A stretch of 52,801 nt of DNA, taken from positions 1 through 52,801 of IMG/VR virus record IMGVR_UViG_3300032322_002582. The stretch is one strand, 5' to 3'. The notes under the pieces were generated by a model, which did no database searches, had not been told where the DNA came from, and saw only the letters and a program-made list of their open reading frames with translations. The DNA comes from a virus. The first letter of the stretch is position 1; every line of letters begins with the position of its first letter. Of this stretch, positions 41,335-51,076 are shown in pieces. Position numbers and translations under genes: made by a program.

Positions 41335-44300
41335 TGCCTATAACAAATATTACAAGAGTAAATACGATTGATGAATGGAGAATTCAGACCAATCAATCGG
41401 CAAACGCTATCAATAATATTGAAGTTGGAAATTTTAATAAAACAAATGGCACTTTGTTTATAACATCCAATGGCGCTCTTTCTATAACCGCAGAAGGAAC
41501 AGCATTTTCAGTTGCTAATGCTGCACTTTTTTCAACAGATGTAACGATTGGAAAAAATTTAGTTCTCGGAGCGAGCGTATCTGAAACAGGTAACTTGACT
41601 GTAGGCGCAAATGCACTTTTCTATGGTAAGGGAACAGGACTATTTGTAGCCAATAATGCTACAATTAATAATAATCTCCAAGTAACACAGACTATAAGAA
41701 CTAATAACATTACTGCGAATTCAAATGTAACCATTTTGAATTCTCTAGATGTTTCTAAGACTGTCAAAACAGCAAATTTAGTTGTTATCGATGATGCTTT
41801 AGTTTCCAAAAATTTATCGGTCAGTGGAAATGTTTTAGTTTCAAGTGGAATACAAACAACAAGTAATACAACTGGAGCATTGCGAGTTGATGGTGGTGTT
41901 GGTGTTACGGGCAATATCTTTGTTTCGCACTTAAATGCAATAAATTCATTAGTAGCAGACACAGCCAGAATTGCTTCGAATACTACTGGTGCTCATTTTA
42001 TAGCATCAGGATCATTAGTAGCAGACACAGCCAGAATTGCTTCGAATACTACTGGTGCTCATTTTATAGCATCAGGATCATTAGTAGCAGACACAGCCAG
42101 AATTGCTTCGAATACAACAGGTTCACACTTCATAGCATCAGGATCATTAGTAGCAGACACGGCTAGAATTACTTCTAATACTACTGGTGCTCATTTTATA
42201 GCATCGAATTCTCTAGTTGGTGGCACAATTAGATCCACCGAAACGACAGAATCGACAAGTAATTCAACGGGATCCATGGTAACTCCTGGTGGTCTTGGTG
42301 TTTCGAAATCTGCATTTATCTCTGGTAATCTCACTGTTAAAGGTGATGCTGCTGGTGCCGTTAATACATCAGTTCTTGTATCCATCGGTGATCGAACATC
42401 TAATAGTGCTGGTAATGTATTTGTTTATGCTGCGAATACTCTTAATGGTGGCGCCAACGGCTCTTTAACAGTACAAGGAAATTCTACTGTTACTGGCAAT
42501 TTGAATTTGGGTAGTGATGAGAGAACAACATCTGTAACAAGCGGCGCATTAAGAGTTTCTGGAGGTGTTGGTGTAACAGGAAATGTTTGGTCTTCAAACT
42601 TGGTATCCACGGGTGCAATTTATGGAACAACAGGAGTACATGATTCTGGAATAAGAGTTGTTAGAAGTGTTACTCCGTCTTCTCCAATAGTATCTTCAAT
42701 ATCAGATGGATCTTTATCAGTATCTCATGCAACTTCAGGAGTAACGGCAGCCACTCATGGATCAAGTATACAAGTACCTGTTTTTGTTGTAAACGATACA
42801 GGACATGTTTCAGCAGTAACAAATACAACAATACGTTCAGCAACAACTTCACTGACAGGCGTAGTTCAACTCGATACAACTGAAGGAAGTACGAGCGAAA
42901 CTACAGTGGTAGTGTCGAATGTAGTTACAACTGCCAATACCAAGATGAAGAGTTATGTTGATGTAGCAAATACTAGAATGCAGTCTTATGTTGACGTAGC
43001 CAATACCAACATGAAGAATTATGTTGATGTTGCAAACACTAATCTCAAAAGTTATGTTGACGTAGCCAATACCAACATGAAGAATTATGTTGATACTGCT
43101 AATACTAACATGAAGAGTTATGTTGACGTAGCCAATACCAACATGAAGAATTATGTTGATACTGCTAATACTAACATGAAGTCCTATGTTGATGTTGCTA
43201 ATACTAACATGAAGTCCTATGTTGATGTTGCTAATACCAACATGAAGTCCTATGTTGATGTTGCAAATACGAGAATGCAGTCTTATGTTGACGTAGCCAA
43301 TACTAGAATGCAGTCTTATGTTGACGTAGCGAATACCGGTCTGAAAAGTTATACAGATGCGTCTTTTGTCAAATTAACAAGTCCTACACAAACCATCACT
43401 GGTTCTTTAACTGTTTCGAGTGATTTGGCCGTACAAGGAAAACTTTCGGTTGCAGGAGATTTTGTCTTAACTGGTGATATACTTTATGATACAGATGCAT
43501 TAACTATTAGCACAACAACTCCTGTTACAACGACTGGTGCTGCATATTTCGGTGTTTTTAGAGGTAACGATAAAGGTGGTGTTAATGGTGGCTCAGGAGG
43601 AACAAACTCTAATGCTAATGCATATATTAGATGGACAGCTTCTTCAAACACTTGGCAAATTAGAGATGTTTTCAATAATGATCTATCAACAAGTTATACC
43701 AATATCTTAACTACAAACTCCATTAGTAGCTCATTAACTTCCACAAGTCAGACGGTTGCATTAAGTTCTGCTGGAGCAAAAACATTAAGTGAAAGTATTG
43801 TTACAGCAAATACCAACATGAAGAATTATGTTGATACTGCTAATACTAACATGAAGTCCTATGTTGATGTTGCTAATACTAACATGAAGTCCTATGTTGA
43901 TGTTGCTAATACCAACATGAAGAATTATGTTGATACTGCTAATACCAACATGAAGAATTATGTTGATGGTAATTTCTTAAAAGTTTCTGGTACGGGCACA
44001 ACACAGACTATCAGCAGTGACGTTAGTGTTACGGGAAATCTCACTGTCACTGGTACATACACAACTGTAAATACGGAAGAAATAAATTTAGCTGATAATG
44101 AAATATTATTAAATTCTAATTTAGCTCAAAATCAAGCACCATCACAAGATTCAGGAATCTTAATCAATAGAGGAACACTAACAAATGTTTATATTCGTTG
44201 GAATGAGACTATTGATTCTTGGGTAGCAAATAATGGTTTATCTGCAAATGAATTTAGACTAGCCAATACTACAAAATATCTAACAGAAGACACCAATCTT

Positions 44301-46262
44301 TATTTTACTACACAAAGATCTAGAGAAAGTGTTAGTGCATCTGCACCTTTGAATTATAATTCTTCCACCGGTGAATTTACACACGCAACAGCAGGCACAG
44401 CAGGAACACATGGATCAGCAAGTAAAGTTCCAGTATTTGTAACTAATGCCACAGGGCATATTACGGGTGTAACCAATACGGATATTGCAATTTCCTACAC
44501 TGCTGTTAGTGGTCTAGCTGGATCAGCAACAACAGATACAAGAAACGCTGACAATATTAGTTCAGGAACATTAAGTGTAGACAGATTAGCAACTTCTGGT
44601 GCAACTGCTGGAAGTTATGGTAACGCAGCAACAATTCCAAGAATTATTGTTGACGCTAAAGGAAGAATAACTGATGTTGTCAATGTTGCGGTGTCAATTC
44701 CTTCCGGCTCGGTTACTGGTCTAGCCGGATCTGCAACAACAGATACAAGAAACGCTGACAATATTAATTCAGGAACATTAGCTTTTGCTAGATTGTCAGA
44801 TTCCGGTGCGGCCGCTGGAAGTTATGGTAACGCAGCAACAATTCCAAGAATTATTGTTGACGCTAAAGGAAGAATAACTGATGTTGTTAACGTAGCAGTA
44901 TCGATTCCTTCCGGTTCGGTTACTGGTCTAGCTGGATCAGCAACAACAGATACAAGAAACGCTGACAATATTAGTTCAGGAACATTAAGCGCAGATAGAT
45001 TAGCGAGTGTTTCTGCTGGAGTGTCAGGTGTTTATGGCGGTAATGCAACATCTGTCGCTGTTACTGTAGACACTAAAGGAAGAGTAACGGCTATAGAAAA
45101 TAAATCTATAGTGATTCCTTCATCTTCAGTTACTGGTCTAGCCACATCAGCAACAACAGATACAACAAATGCTAATTTTATTAGCTCTGGAACATTGAAT
45201 ACTGCTAGAATGGCAGATTCGGGAGCGGTCGCTGGAAGTTATGGCGGCAATGGAACAAACTATCCAAGAATAGTTGTTGATGCTAAAGGAAGAATTACTT
45301 CTGTAACTAATACTACTATATCTTTTCCAGCAGAAGCGGATACTCTACAAACAGTAACAACACGAGGCGCAACAACTGATCGCGCTGTACAATTTACAAA
45401 TGGAACAGCATCAACTTCATCTGCTACAGGTGCAGTGCGTATCAACACTGGAGGTCTTGGTGTAGGTGGTAATACATTCGTTGCTGGATTAATTAACAGT
45501 GGTGCCACCGCGCCTCCTGTAACATCATCTACAGGTATATTCGACAATGGTAATAGAGTTGCAAGTTCAAATACTCTTCCTATACAGTTAAATAGAACCA
45601 CTGGAAATATTTCTCATGCGGCAAGTGGTGTGACTGCTGGAACATACGGAACGGCTAGAAAAGTACCTCAAATTGCAGTTAATGATACAGGTCATATAAC
45701 ATCAATAACTGCATTAGATATAACGACTGCAACTATTACAGCAGGAACTTATGGAAGCGCATCTCAAGTTCCAGTCGTTCAAGTTGACAATCAAGGATTT
45801 ATAACAAGTATTACCAATCAATCTATTTCGTCTTCTAATCAAGATTTAAATACAACCAATGATGTTCAATTTAAATCTCTAGGTATTGGTGTAACAGCAT
45901 CTGGAGTAACTGGTCAAATTAGAGCAACAGCGGATATAATATCTGTATTTTCATCCGATAGAAAATTAAAAGAGAATATTAAAGATATATCTTCTCCTTT
46001 AGAAAAAGTCTCGGCTATTGGTGGAAAAACATTTGATTGGAAAGATGAATATATTGAAGAGAATGGTGGGGAAGATGGTTATTTTATTAACAAATCTGAT
46101 TTTGGTGTGATCGCTCAAGATGTTCAACAAGTGTTTCCTTTGGCTGTAAAAGAAAGAGAAGATGGAACTTTAGCTGTTGATTATGTCAAATTAGTAGCAC
46201 TAGCATTTGCTGCTATTAAAGAATTGAAGAATGAAATCGATGAATTGAAGAAAAAGGAGTAA
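41334..46262 (+). CDS. Long tail fibre with C-terminal S74 self-cleaving chaperone
   Basis: 1642 residues. Residues about 1-200 are beta repeats. About 205-292 is a four-fold 22-residue repeat (TARIASNTTGAHFIASGSLV). About 541-672 is twelve 11-residue repeats YVDVANTNMKS, and a second set lies near 824-880. About 1050-1300 is a 60-70-residue repeat (SVTGLAGSATTDTRNADNIS and on). The last about 100 residues are the intramolecular chaperone: S1540-S-D-R-K-L-K1546 with the Ser/Lys dyad, then FGVIAQDVQQVFPLAV and a coiled coil. S74 domains trimerise the fibre and cut themselves off. A receptor-binding fibre is likely. Confidence 0.9.
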   Translation: MPITNITRVNTIDEWRIQTNQSANAINNIEVGNFNKTNGTLFITSNGALSITAEGTAFSVANAALFSTDVTIGKNLVLGASVSETGNLTVGANALFYGKGTGLFVANNATINNNLQVTQTIRTNNITANSNVTILNSLDVSKTVKTANLVVIDDALVSKNLSVSGNVLVSSGIQTTSNTTGALRVDGGVGVTGNIFVSHLNAINSLVADTARIASNTTGAHFIASGSLVADTARIASNTTGAHFIASGSLVADTARIASNTTGSHFIASGSLVADTARITSNTTGAHFIASNSLVGGTIRSTETTESTSNSTGSMVTPGGLGVSKSAFISGNLTVKGDAAGAVNTSVLVSIGDRTSNSAGNVFVYAANTLNGGANGSLTVQGNSTVTGNLNLGSDERTTSVTSGALRVSGGVGVTGNVWSSNLVSTGAIYGTTGVHDSGIRVVRSVTPSSPIVSSISDGSLSVSHATSGVTAATHGSSIQVPVFVVNDTGHVSAVTNTTIRSATTSLTGVVQLDTTEGSTSETTVVVSNVVTTANTKMKSYVDVANTRMQSYVDVANTNMKNYVDVANTNLKSYVDVANTNMKNYVDTANTNMKSYVDVANTNMKNYVDTANTNMKSYVDVANTNMKSYVDVANTNMKSYVDVANTRMQSYVDVANTRMQSYVDVANTGLKSYTDASFVKLTSPTQTITGSLTVSSDLAVQGKLSVAGDFVLTGDILYDTDALTISTTTPVTTTGAAYFGVFRGNDKGGVNGGSGGTNSNANAYIRWTASSNTWQIRDVFNNDLSTSYTNILTTNSISSSLTSTSQTVALSSAGAKTLSESIVTANTNMKNYVDTANTNMKSYVDVANTNMKSYVDVANTNMKNYVDTANTNMKNYVDGNFLKVSGTGTTQTISSDVSVTGNLTVTGTYTTVNTEEINLADNEILLNSNLAQNQAPSQDSGILINRGTLTNVYIRWNETIDSWVANNGLSANEFRLANTTKYLTEDTNLYFTTQRSRESVSASAPLNYNSSTGEFTHATAGTAGTHGSASKVPVFVTNATGHITGVTNTDIAISYTAVSGLAGSATTDTRNADNISSGTLSVDRLATSGATAGSYGNAATIPRIIVDAKGRITDVVNVAVSIPSGSVTGLAGSATTDTRNADNINSGTLAFARLSDSGAAAGSYGNAATIPRIIVDAKGRITDVVNVAVSIPSGSVTGLAGSATTDTRNADNISSGTLSADRLASVSAGVSGVYGGNATSVAVTVDTKGRVTAIENKSIVIPSSSVTGLATSATTDTTNANFISSGTLNTARMADSGAVAGSYGGNGTNYPRIVVDAKGRITSVTNTTISFPAEADTLQTVTTRGATTDRAVQFTNGTASTSSATGAVRINTGGLGVGGNTFVAGLINSGATAPPVTSSTGIFDNGNRVASSNTLPIQLNRTTGNISHAASGVTAGTYGTARKVPQIAVNDTGHITSITALDITTATITAGTYGSASQVPVVQVDNQGFITSITNQSISSSNQDLNTTNDVQFKSLGIGVTASGVTGQIRATADIISVFSSDRKLKENIKDISSPLEKVSAIGGKTFDWKDEYIEENGGEDGYFINKSDFGVIAQDVQQVFPLAVKEREDGTLAVDYVKLVALAFAAIKELKNEIDELKKKE
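41946..42210 (+). repeat. 66-bp tandem repeat, four copies, in tail fibre gene
   Basis: Copies begin at about 41946, 42012, 42078 and 42144 (period exactly 66). Copies 1 and 2 are almost identical in DNA; 3 and 4 have diverged by synonymous and a few coding changes. In frame, so gain or loss keeps the fibre open. Confidence 0.92.
42954..43349 (+). repeat. 33-bp tandem repeat, twelve copies (11-residue hendecad)
   Basis: Twelve exact 33-base periods encode YVD-(V/T)-ANT-x-(M/L)-(K/Q)-(S/N). The 11-residue period with apolar Y, V and M suits a right-handed three-stranded coiled-coil shaft. DNA copies fall into classes (TATGTTGATGTTGCTAATAC, TATGTTGACGTAGCCAATAC), pointing to recent duplications. 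Confidence 0.93.
43826..43975 (+). repeat. Second 33-bp repeat array in the same fibre
   Basis: About four and a half copies of the same YVDxANTNMK unit recur some 480 bases after the first array, with runs almost identical to it in DNA, allowing recombination between arrays. The intervening part encodes a globular segment. Confidence 0.88.
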
Positions 46263-46264
46263 AA

Positions 46265-46597
46265 GTGGCAGCATTTTCAGAAATACTAATTGAACAGGGT
46301 GCTACTTTTAGTACAACAATAAATGTTGAAGATGTGAATGGATTAGCTATAAATTTATATGCTTATAGCGCATCATCACAGATGAGAAAATCCTATTATT
46401 CTTCATCATCAACAGTAATTAAAAGTGACATAACAGGAACATCAAATGGTGAAATAACTCTTTCTATGACTGCCGCAAACACATCTCTTCTTTCACCAGG
46501 AAGATATGTTTACGATTTGAAAATAACATCTCCAACAAATATTGTCACGAGGGTTGTAGAAGGAATAGTGACTGTGCTTCCGTCAGTTACAAGGTAA
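46265..46597 (+). CDS. Ig-like small structural protein
   Basis: 110 residues with a GTG start at 46265, chosen because AAGGAGTAAAA stands before it. The pattern (FSEILIEQGATFSTTINVED, YSASSQMRKSYYSSSS, GRYVYDLKITSP, VEGIVTVLPSVT) is all-beta, like N-terminal domains of baseplate/fibre adaptors. I recall such proteins in aquatic T4-like phages between fibre genes. Two bases after the long fibre. Confidence 0.75.
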   Translation: MAAFSEILIEQGATFSTTINVEDVNGLAINLYAYSASSQMRKSYYSSSSTVIKSDITGTSNGEITLSMTAANTSLLSPGRYVYDLKITSPTNIVTRVVEGIVTVLPSVTR

Positions 46598-46603
46598 TGC
46601 TAA

Positions 46604-48814
46604 ATGGTTAGAGCCAGAATTACTCCTGCTGGAACGATAGGAAAAGTTACAGTTCAGCAAAACATAACAACGTCTATTGCTGATCCAAAATACAAACCTA
46701 AACCGAATGTATCTTTATCGGAATTAACCGATGTTGACATTTCGATATTGGAAGATGGTGATGCTCTTGTATATGATGCAGCAAATACAAAATTCATAAC
46801 AAAAAAAGTTGAATTTAAATCAACAGGAAATTTATCTTCGAATTTAAATTTAACAGGAAATATCACACCAACAATAGATAATTTTTATTATTTGGGAAGT
46901 GAACAATATAGATGGCATTCATTATACGTTGGTCCTGGTTCAGTTGATATCGATGGAATAGTTTTAGGAAATACAGGAACTGGACTAGTGATTGCTAGTC
47001 CTGGTCAAACACCAGTAGAATTTAATCAAGTTGCCAATAACGCATCCGAAGCATTATTTGTTGCCGAAACAAGCGTTGATGCTATAGACAGTTTAACCAC
47101 AACAGTTCAATCTGTATCAGAAGTCGTAAATGTTGCGATAGATATTGCAAATTTAGCTTTTGAATTTGCCAATACTGTTCAAGGAAATGATTTATTGTTG
47201 GGTTTTAATACACAAGGAAACTTTAACATAAGTGGTTTGAATCCTGAAATGAGTATTACTGATGGAATAGCGATATTGAATCAATTTGTTGGACGCTTGA
47301 TACCTCCTTCTCCACCAGCTTTTCCAGGAAACACATCTTTAGTTGTGAGTGATTTTTCCACTTATAGAATGTGTGATTTTTCCCAAGGCGATAATACAAA
47401 TAGTGGAAGAAATGTTCCAGGAGGTACGATTGTAACGAACGTTAGAAGAGATGCATCTTATAACACAAACAATTTTAATGATGTAGGTCCTGGAAATCAA
47501 GGATTCCTAAACTTATATAAAAATGGATCACTTGCGGGTACTGTAGCTTTTTCTGAGTTTACAGCGAATGGAACTTATGATGATATTACAATTAGTGATA
47601 ATAAAGATTATTCTCTTGTAACAGGAGATGCTCCAGGTTTCTGGTATAGTTTTGATGCCCAAGCGAATGGAATAGTCAATCCTGGTTGGAATGAAATTTA
47701 TTTCTCTCACACATCGGCAACTGATTCGGATGTTGCGTATTGGTACTATGACTCCAGTGCTCCAGGAACACCAACATTTTCTAATGCAACTATAACACCA
47801 GCAGTCGAAATATTAACATATTCCAGCACTATTCCACATTATAGTAACAATACAACATTCAATTTATCAGTTGATGTGAATAAGCTCAGTGGTGATATGT
47901 TTCCTGTATCTGATACATTTTTTACAGGTGTCGCCGCTGGTAGTTTTTCTACACCATTAAGCAAAACTTACACAGATGCATCCATTCCTTTACCATTGTC
48001 TAGAGATTTGTTCGTATCTTCTGGTTCTGCTACAGTTAACACTCAAGCAAATATAACATCTGGATTTGGTTTTAGTTCTTCGGGACCGACTGTCAGAGTT
48101 GATAATAGTTACAGCATAGGTTCACAATCATTTACCAGTGCTCTAGCTAATGTTGTTTTAAGGAAGACGGGAACATCCAGTTTAATGGAAGAAACATCAA
48201 TAACTTTTGGTTCTACTATAGGTGTTGGTTCAAATTTGGCAAGCAGAGTTATAAATTTTGGTAATAGCGATACTCCATCTTTTACGAATAGTGCTTCTGT
48301 TTTCGATAGTCAAAATAGTACACTATATGATTATGATGCAACAATCGTTGGTGGAATTTTGAAACACGATCAAACAAATTATTCTGTTGGTCATCTTCCT
48401 GTTGGTCCAAATTTGAGTTCTGGACGCTCTGGTGCCCAATATTTCACATTTAAATTCGTAAGAAGTTCTGTGTCAAAATTTAATATTAAATTTACAGGCA
48501 CAATATCTGGCATGTGGGTAGCTCTTCCTGGAAGCGATATAGATAATACATCATCTTTGAATGGCTGGTTGGACATGTCTCGTTCGTATGCTGGTTCAGG
48601 AATTCCTGGTATAAATTCTCCTGGTAATGGAAGCAATGGTTGTGCTTTAGGTGGTACGGTAACTTTAAACACTTTTGTGACGAATCATAGCAAAACGTGT
48701 ACATTCGGAACAATCTCAAGTTCCAGCACCACAACTAATGAGATTTATGTTAGAATAAAATTGACGAATGGACAATCAATCACGGCATTATCATTAGAAA
48801 GCGCGAGCAACTAA
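46604..48814 (+). CDS. Fibre-region structural protein
   Basis: 736 residues. The N-terminal part has LSELTDVDISILEDGDALVY and NFYYLGSEQYRWHSLYVGPG, motifs common in phage fibre/attachment proteins. A helical segment lies at about 148-200. The C-terminal two thirds is Gly/Ser/Asn-rich beta structure with few charged residues, as in receptor-binding or host-range parts. No enzyme motif is seen. The next gene begins directly at 48815. Confidence 0.8.
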   Translation: MVRARITPAGTIGKVTVQQNITTSIADPKYKPKPNVSLSELTDVDISILEDGDALVYDAANTKFITKKVEFKSTGNLSSNLNLTGNITPTIDNFYYLGSEQYRWHSLYVGPGSVDIDGIVLGNTGTGLVIASPGQTPVEFNQVANNASEALFVAETSVDAIDSLTTTVQSVSEVVNVAIDIANLAFEFANTVQGNDLLLGFNTQGNFNISGLNPEMSITDGIAILNQFVGRLIPPSPPAFPGNTSLVVSDFSTYRMCDFSQGDNTNSGRNVPGGTIVTNVRRDASYNTNNFNDVGPGNQGFLNLYKNGSLAGTVAFSEFTANGTYDDITISDNKDYSLVTGDAPGFWYSFDAQANGIVNPGWNEIYFSHTSATDSDVAYWYYDSSAPGTPTFSNATITPAVEILTYSSTIPHYSNNTTFNLSVDVNKLSGDMFPVSDTFFTGVAAGSFSTPLSKTYTDASIPLPLSRDLFVSSGSATVNTQANITSGFGFSSSGPTVRVDNSYSIGSQSFTSALANVVLRKTGTSSLMEETSITFGSTIGVGSNLASRVINFGNSDTPSFTNSASVFDSQNSTLYDYDATIVGGILKHDQTNYSVGHLPVGPNLSSGRSGAQYFTFKFVRSSVSKFNIKFTGTISGMWVALPGSDIDNTSSLNGWLDMSRSYAGSGIPGINSPGNGSNGCALGGTVTLNTFVTNHSKTCTFGTISSSSTTTNEIYVRIKLTNGQSITALSLESASN

Positions 48815-49375
48815 ATGGCAGTTTCTGACACACAAAAAATCGATTTACTTTTTAAAAAATTATTTGGTGTTTCCAAAACGGACACAGCAACAAATAAGAG
48901 TCCAAGTAATGAATCAATTTTAAGCCCTCAATTAAATAGAGGGGATAAGATATGGACAAGATCAACAGAAATTCCTTTAATCGCAGCGGAAATTTCAGGA
49001 ATCACACAATCTTATCAGGGAACATCCAGAGTTCAGTGTGTAGCCGATACAACATCAAATCCGATAAATGGTGTTTATCCTACATGGAAAACGCAATTAG
49101 CTGACTGGATACCACCAGAATTTGGTTCAGGTTATTTTGTGAAAGTGTACGTTGATTCTTCCGGTGCAGTTAATCCTGCATCGACAGGCACTCAATTATT
49201 CGATTCAGGTACAGCAGGTGTTGGAGAGTGGCATTTTGATTATCAGGCTGGTATTTTAAATTTCATAGGCAATACGATTCCCCCTTCTTTGACTACAAAT
49301 AAAGTAATTATGGTAATGGGTTACAGATATGTTGGTGAAGTAGGACTAAAAACTGTTTATGGCGGCACTTTCTAA
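48815..49375 (+). CDS. Fibre-region protein ending in GGTF
   Basis: 186 residues. The helical N terminus SDTQKIDLLFKKLFGVSKTD is followed by a beta-rich domain (WTRSTEIPLIAAEI, PTWKTQLADWIPPEFGSGYF, WHFDYQAGILNFIG). The final KTVYGGTF shares GGTF with two following proteins. Likely a fibre or fibre-assembly part; family recalled only as unnamed in aquatic T4-like phages. Confidence 0.78.
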   Translation: MAVSDTQKIDLLFKKLFGVSKTDTATNKSPSNESILSPQLNRGDKIWTRSTEIPLIAAEISGITQSYQGTSRVQCVADTTSNPINGVYPTWKTQLADWIPPEFGSGYFVKVYVDSSGAVNPASTGTQLFDSGTAGVGEWHFDYQAGILNFIGNTIPPSLTTNKVIMVMGYRYVGEVGLKTVYGGTF

Positions 49376-49379
49376 AAGT

Positions 49380-49387
49380 TATAAATA
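49380..49387 (+). promoter_or_regulatory. Late promoter TATAAATA before fibre gene
   Basis: Exact T4 late consensus; predicted start near 49393, then a 24-base leader with AAAGGAAA before the ATG at 49417. Confidence 0.7.
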
Positions 49388-49416
49388 TAAAAAAGCATTA
49401 ATCTAAAGGAAATAAA

Positions 49417-51054
49417 ATGGCAAACACAGTCATTCAGCTAAAGTATTCTAATGTTACATCACAACCTCCTACGTTAAATGTATCTGAACCAGCATACTCT
49501 AGTGTTTCAGGAAAACTGTGGATTGATGATGGAACAGGTGTCGTAGCGATTGGCGGTAAACATTATACAGAAATACTTGATAATGCAACATCTGCCGCCA
49601 CTGGCAATACTCTGGTCAGAAGAGATTCGACAGGAAATGCCACATTTAATTACATTACTGCCGTAAATATTATTGGTTCAATCGCTGGTAACGCACAAAC
49701 TGCTACAAAATTAGAAACAGCCAGATACATTAACATTTCTGGTGATGGTACTGGATCATCCATTTTTGATGGATCGGCGAATGCTGATATTACATTTGAT
49801 CTTTCTTCTACTGGAGTTGCCGCTGGTACTTATGGCGGAACAACTAGCATTCCAGTATTTACTGTTGATGATGAAGGTCGTTTAAGCTATGCTGCGAATG
49901 TAAGTGTTGCGACAACTTTAACGGTTAATGCGGATTCTGGTACTAATACAATTAACTTATTGACGGATACTTTAACAATTGTTGGTGGTGATGGTATTAC
50001 CACTTCAATTAATCCAACAGATAGTGTAACAATTGGTGTCGATAATACAGTCATTAGAACAACTGGTAATCAAACAATTACTGGTGATTTTACACTGAAT
50101 GGTAACTTAATAGTTCAAGGTAATACAACTACAATTTCTGTCGATACAATCGCGATTGAAGATGCTATTGTTCTTTACGCAAATAATAATACAGGAAATT
50201 CAGTTGACATAGGTTTTGTTGCTCATTATGTTGAAGGTGGAACAACAAAACATACTGGCCTTGTTAAAAACGTTGCATCAAATACATGGTATCTGTTTGA
50301 TAACTATGTGGCTCATGTACAAGTAGATCATGTATTAAATATCGCTGATCCAACTTTAGTTACTGCAAATCTTATTGCAAATCTAACAGGCGGTAAAGTA
50401 ACGAATCTTACTCAAGACATATCCGTGTCTGATGGTGGTACTGGACAAAGTTCATTTACATCGGGTGCAATACTTATAGGTAATGGATCAGGCGCACTAC
50501 AAGAACTATCAAATGTAACTTATACATTAACTGGTGGTCTTTCTGCTGCTAATACTATAACATCACTGACTGTTGATGCTTATGGTAGAGTTTCTGCTGC
50601 AACCGGTGGTTCGATAGCTATCGATACAAATCAAATAACTTCTGGTATTTTATCACTTGGTCGAGGCGGTACAAATAATGATGCATATAATGTTGGTCAA
50701 CTAATACATTTCGATGGAACAAAACTATCATCGTTAGCTAACACTGGCACAGCAGGAACGTATGCTAATGCATCTCATGTTCCTGTAATTACAACTGATG
50801 CTTACGGTCGTGTAAGTGCCATAACTAATACAGCTATCGCAATAGACGCCTCACAAGTAACATCAGGAACATTAGGTGTCGCTAGAGGTGGTACAGGATC
50901 ATCTACCTTCACGATTAAGGGTGTTATAGTTTCGGACACATCATCTTCAACGGGTGCATTGACATCATTGACATCTTCAACGGAAGGACATGTATTACAA
51001 ATCAATTCTTCAGGAGCACCCACTTTCGCTCATATAAATGGCGGAACATTCTAA
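49417..51054 (+). CDS. Tail fibre protein ending in GGTF
   Basis: 545 residues. The N terminus MANTVIQLKYSNVTSQPPTL is nearly the same as that of the protein at 51759 and should be an attachment domain. The body consists of beta repeats (GTYGGTTSIPVFTVDDEGRL, LTVDAYGRVSAATGG, TYANASHVPVITTDAYGRVS) like those of the S74 fibre. The C terminus is AHINGGTF; no S74 chaperone is present, so folding may need the coiled-coil gene that follows. Under its own late promoter. Confidence 0.85.
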   Translation: MANTVIQLKYSNVTSQPPTLNVSEPAYSSVSGKLWIDDGTGVVAIGGKHYTEILDNATSAATGNTLVRRDSTGNATFNYITAVNIIGSIAGNAQTATKLETARYINISGDGTGSSIFDGSANADITFDLSSTGVAAGTYGGTTSIPVFTVDDEGRLSYAANVSVATTLTVNADSGTNTINLLTDTLTIVGGDGITTSINPTDSVTIGVDNTVIRTTGNQTITGDFTLNGNLIVQGNTTTISVDTIAIEDAIVLYANNNTGNSVDIGFVAHYVEGGTTKHTGLVKNVASNTWYLFDNYVAHVQVDHVLNIADPTLVTANLIANLTGGKVTNLTQDISVSDGGTGQSSFTSGAILIGNGSGALQELSNVTYTLTGGLSAANTITSLTVDAYGRVSAATGGSIAIDTNQITSGILSLGRGGTNNDAYNVGQLIHFDGTKLSSLANTGTAGTYANASHVPVITTDAYGRVSAITNTAIAIDASQVTSGTLGVARGGTGSSTFTIKGVIVSDTSSSTGALTSLTSSTEGHVLQINSSGAPTFAHINGGTF

Positions 51055-51076
51055 ATCATTTTGAAAGGAGTTTATT

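Noticed and set aside
42954-43349. CRISPR-like repeat array
   Set aside because: The repeats abut without spacers, have a period of 33 (11 codons) and encode a coiled-coil in a long open frame. They are coding repeats.
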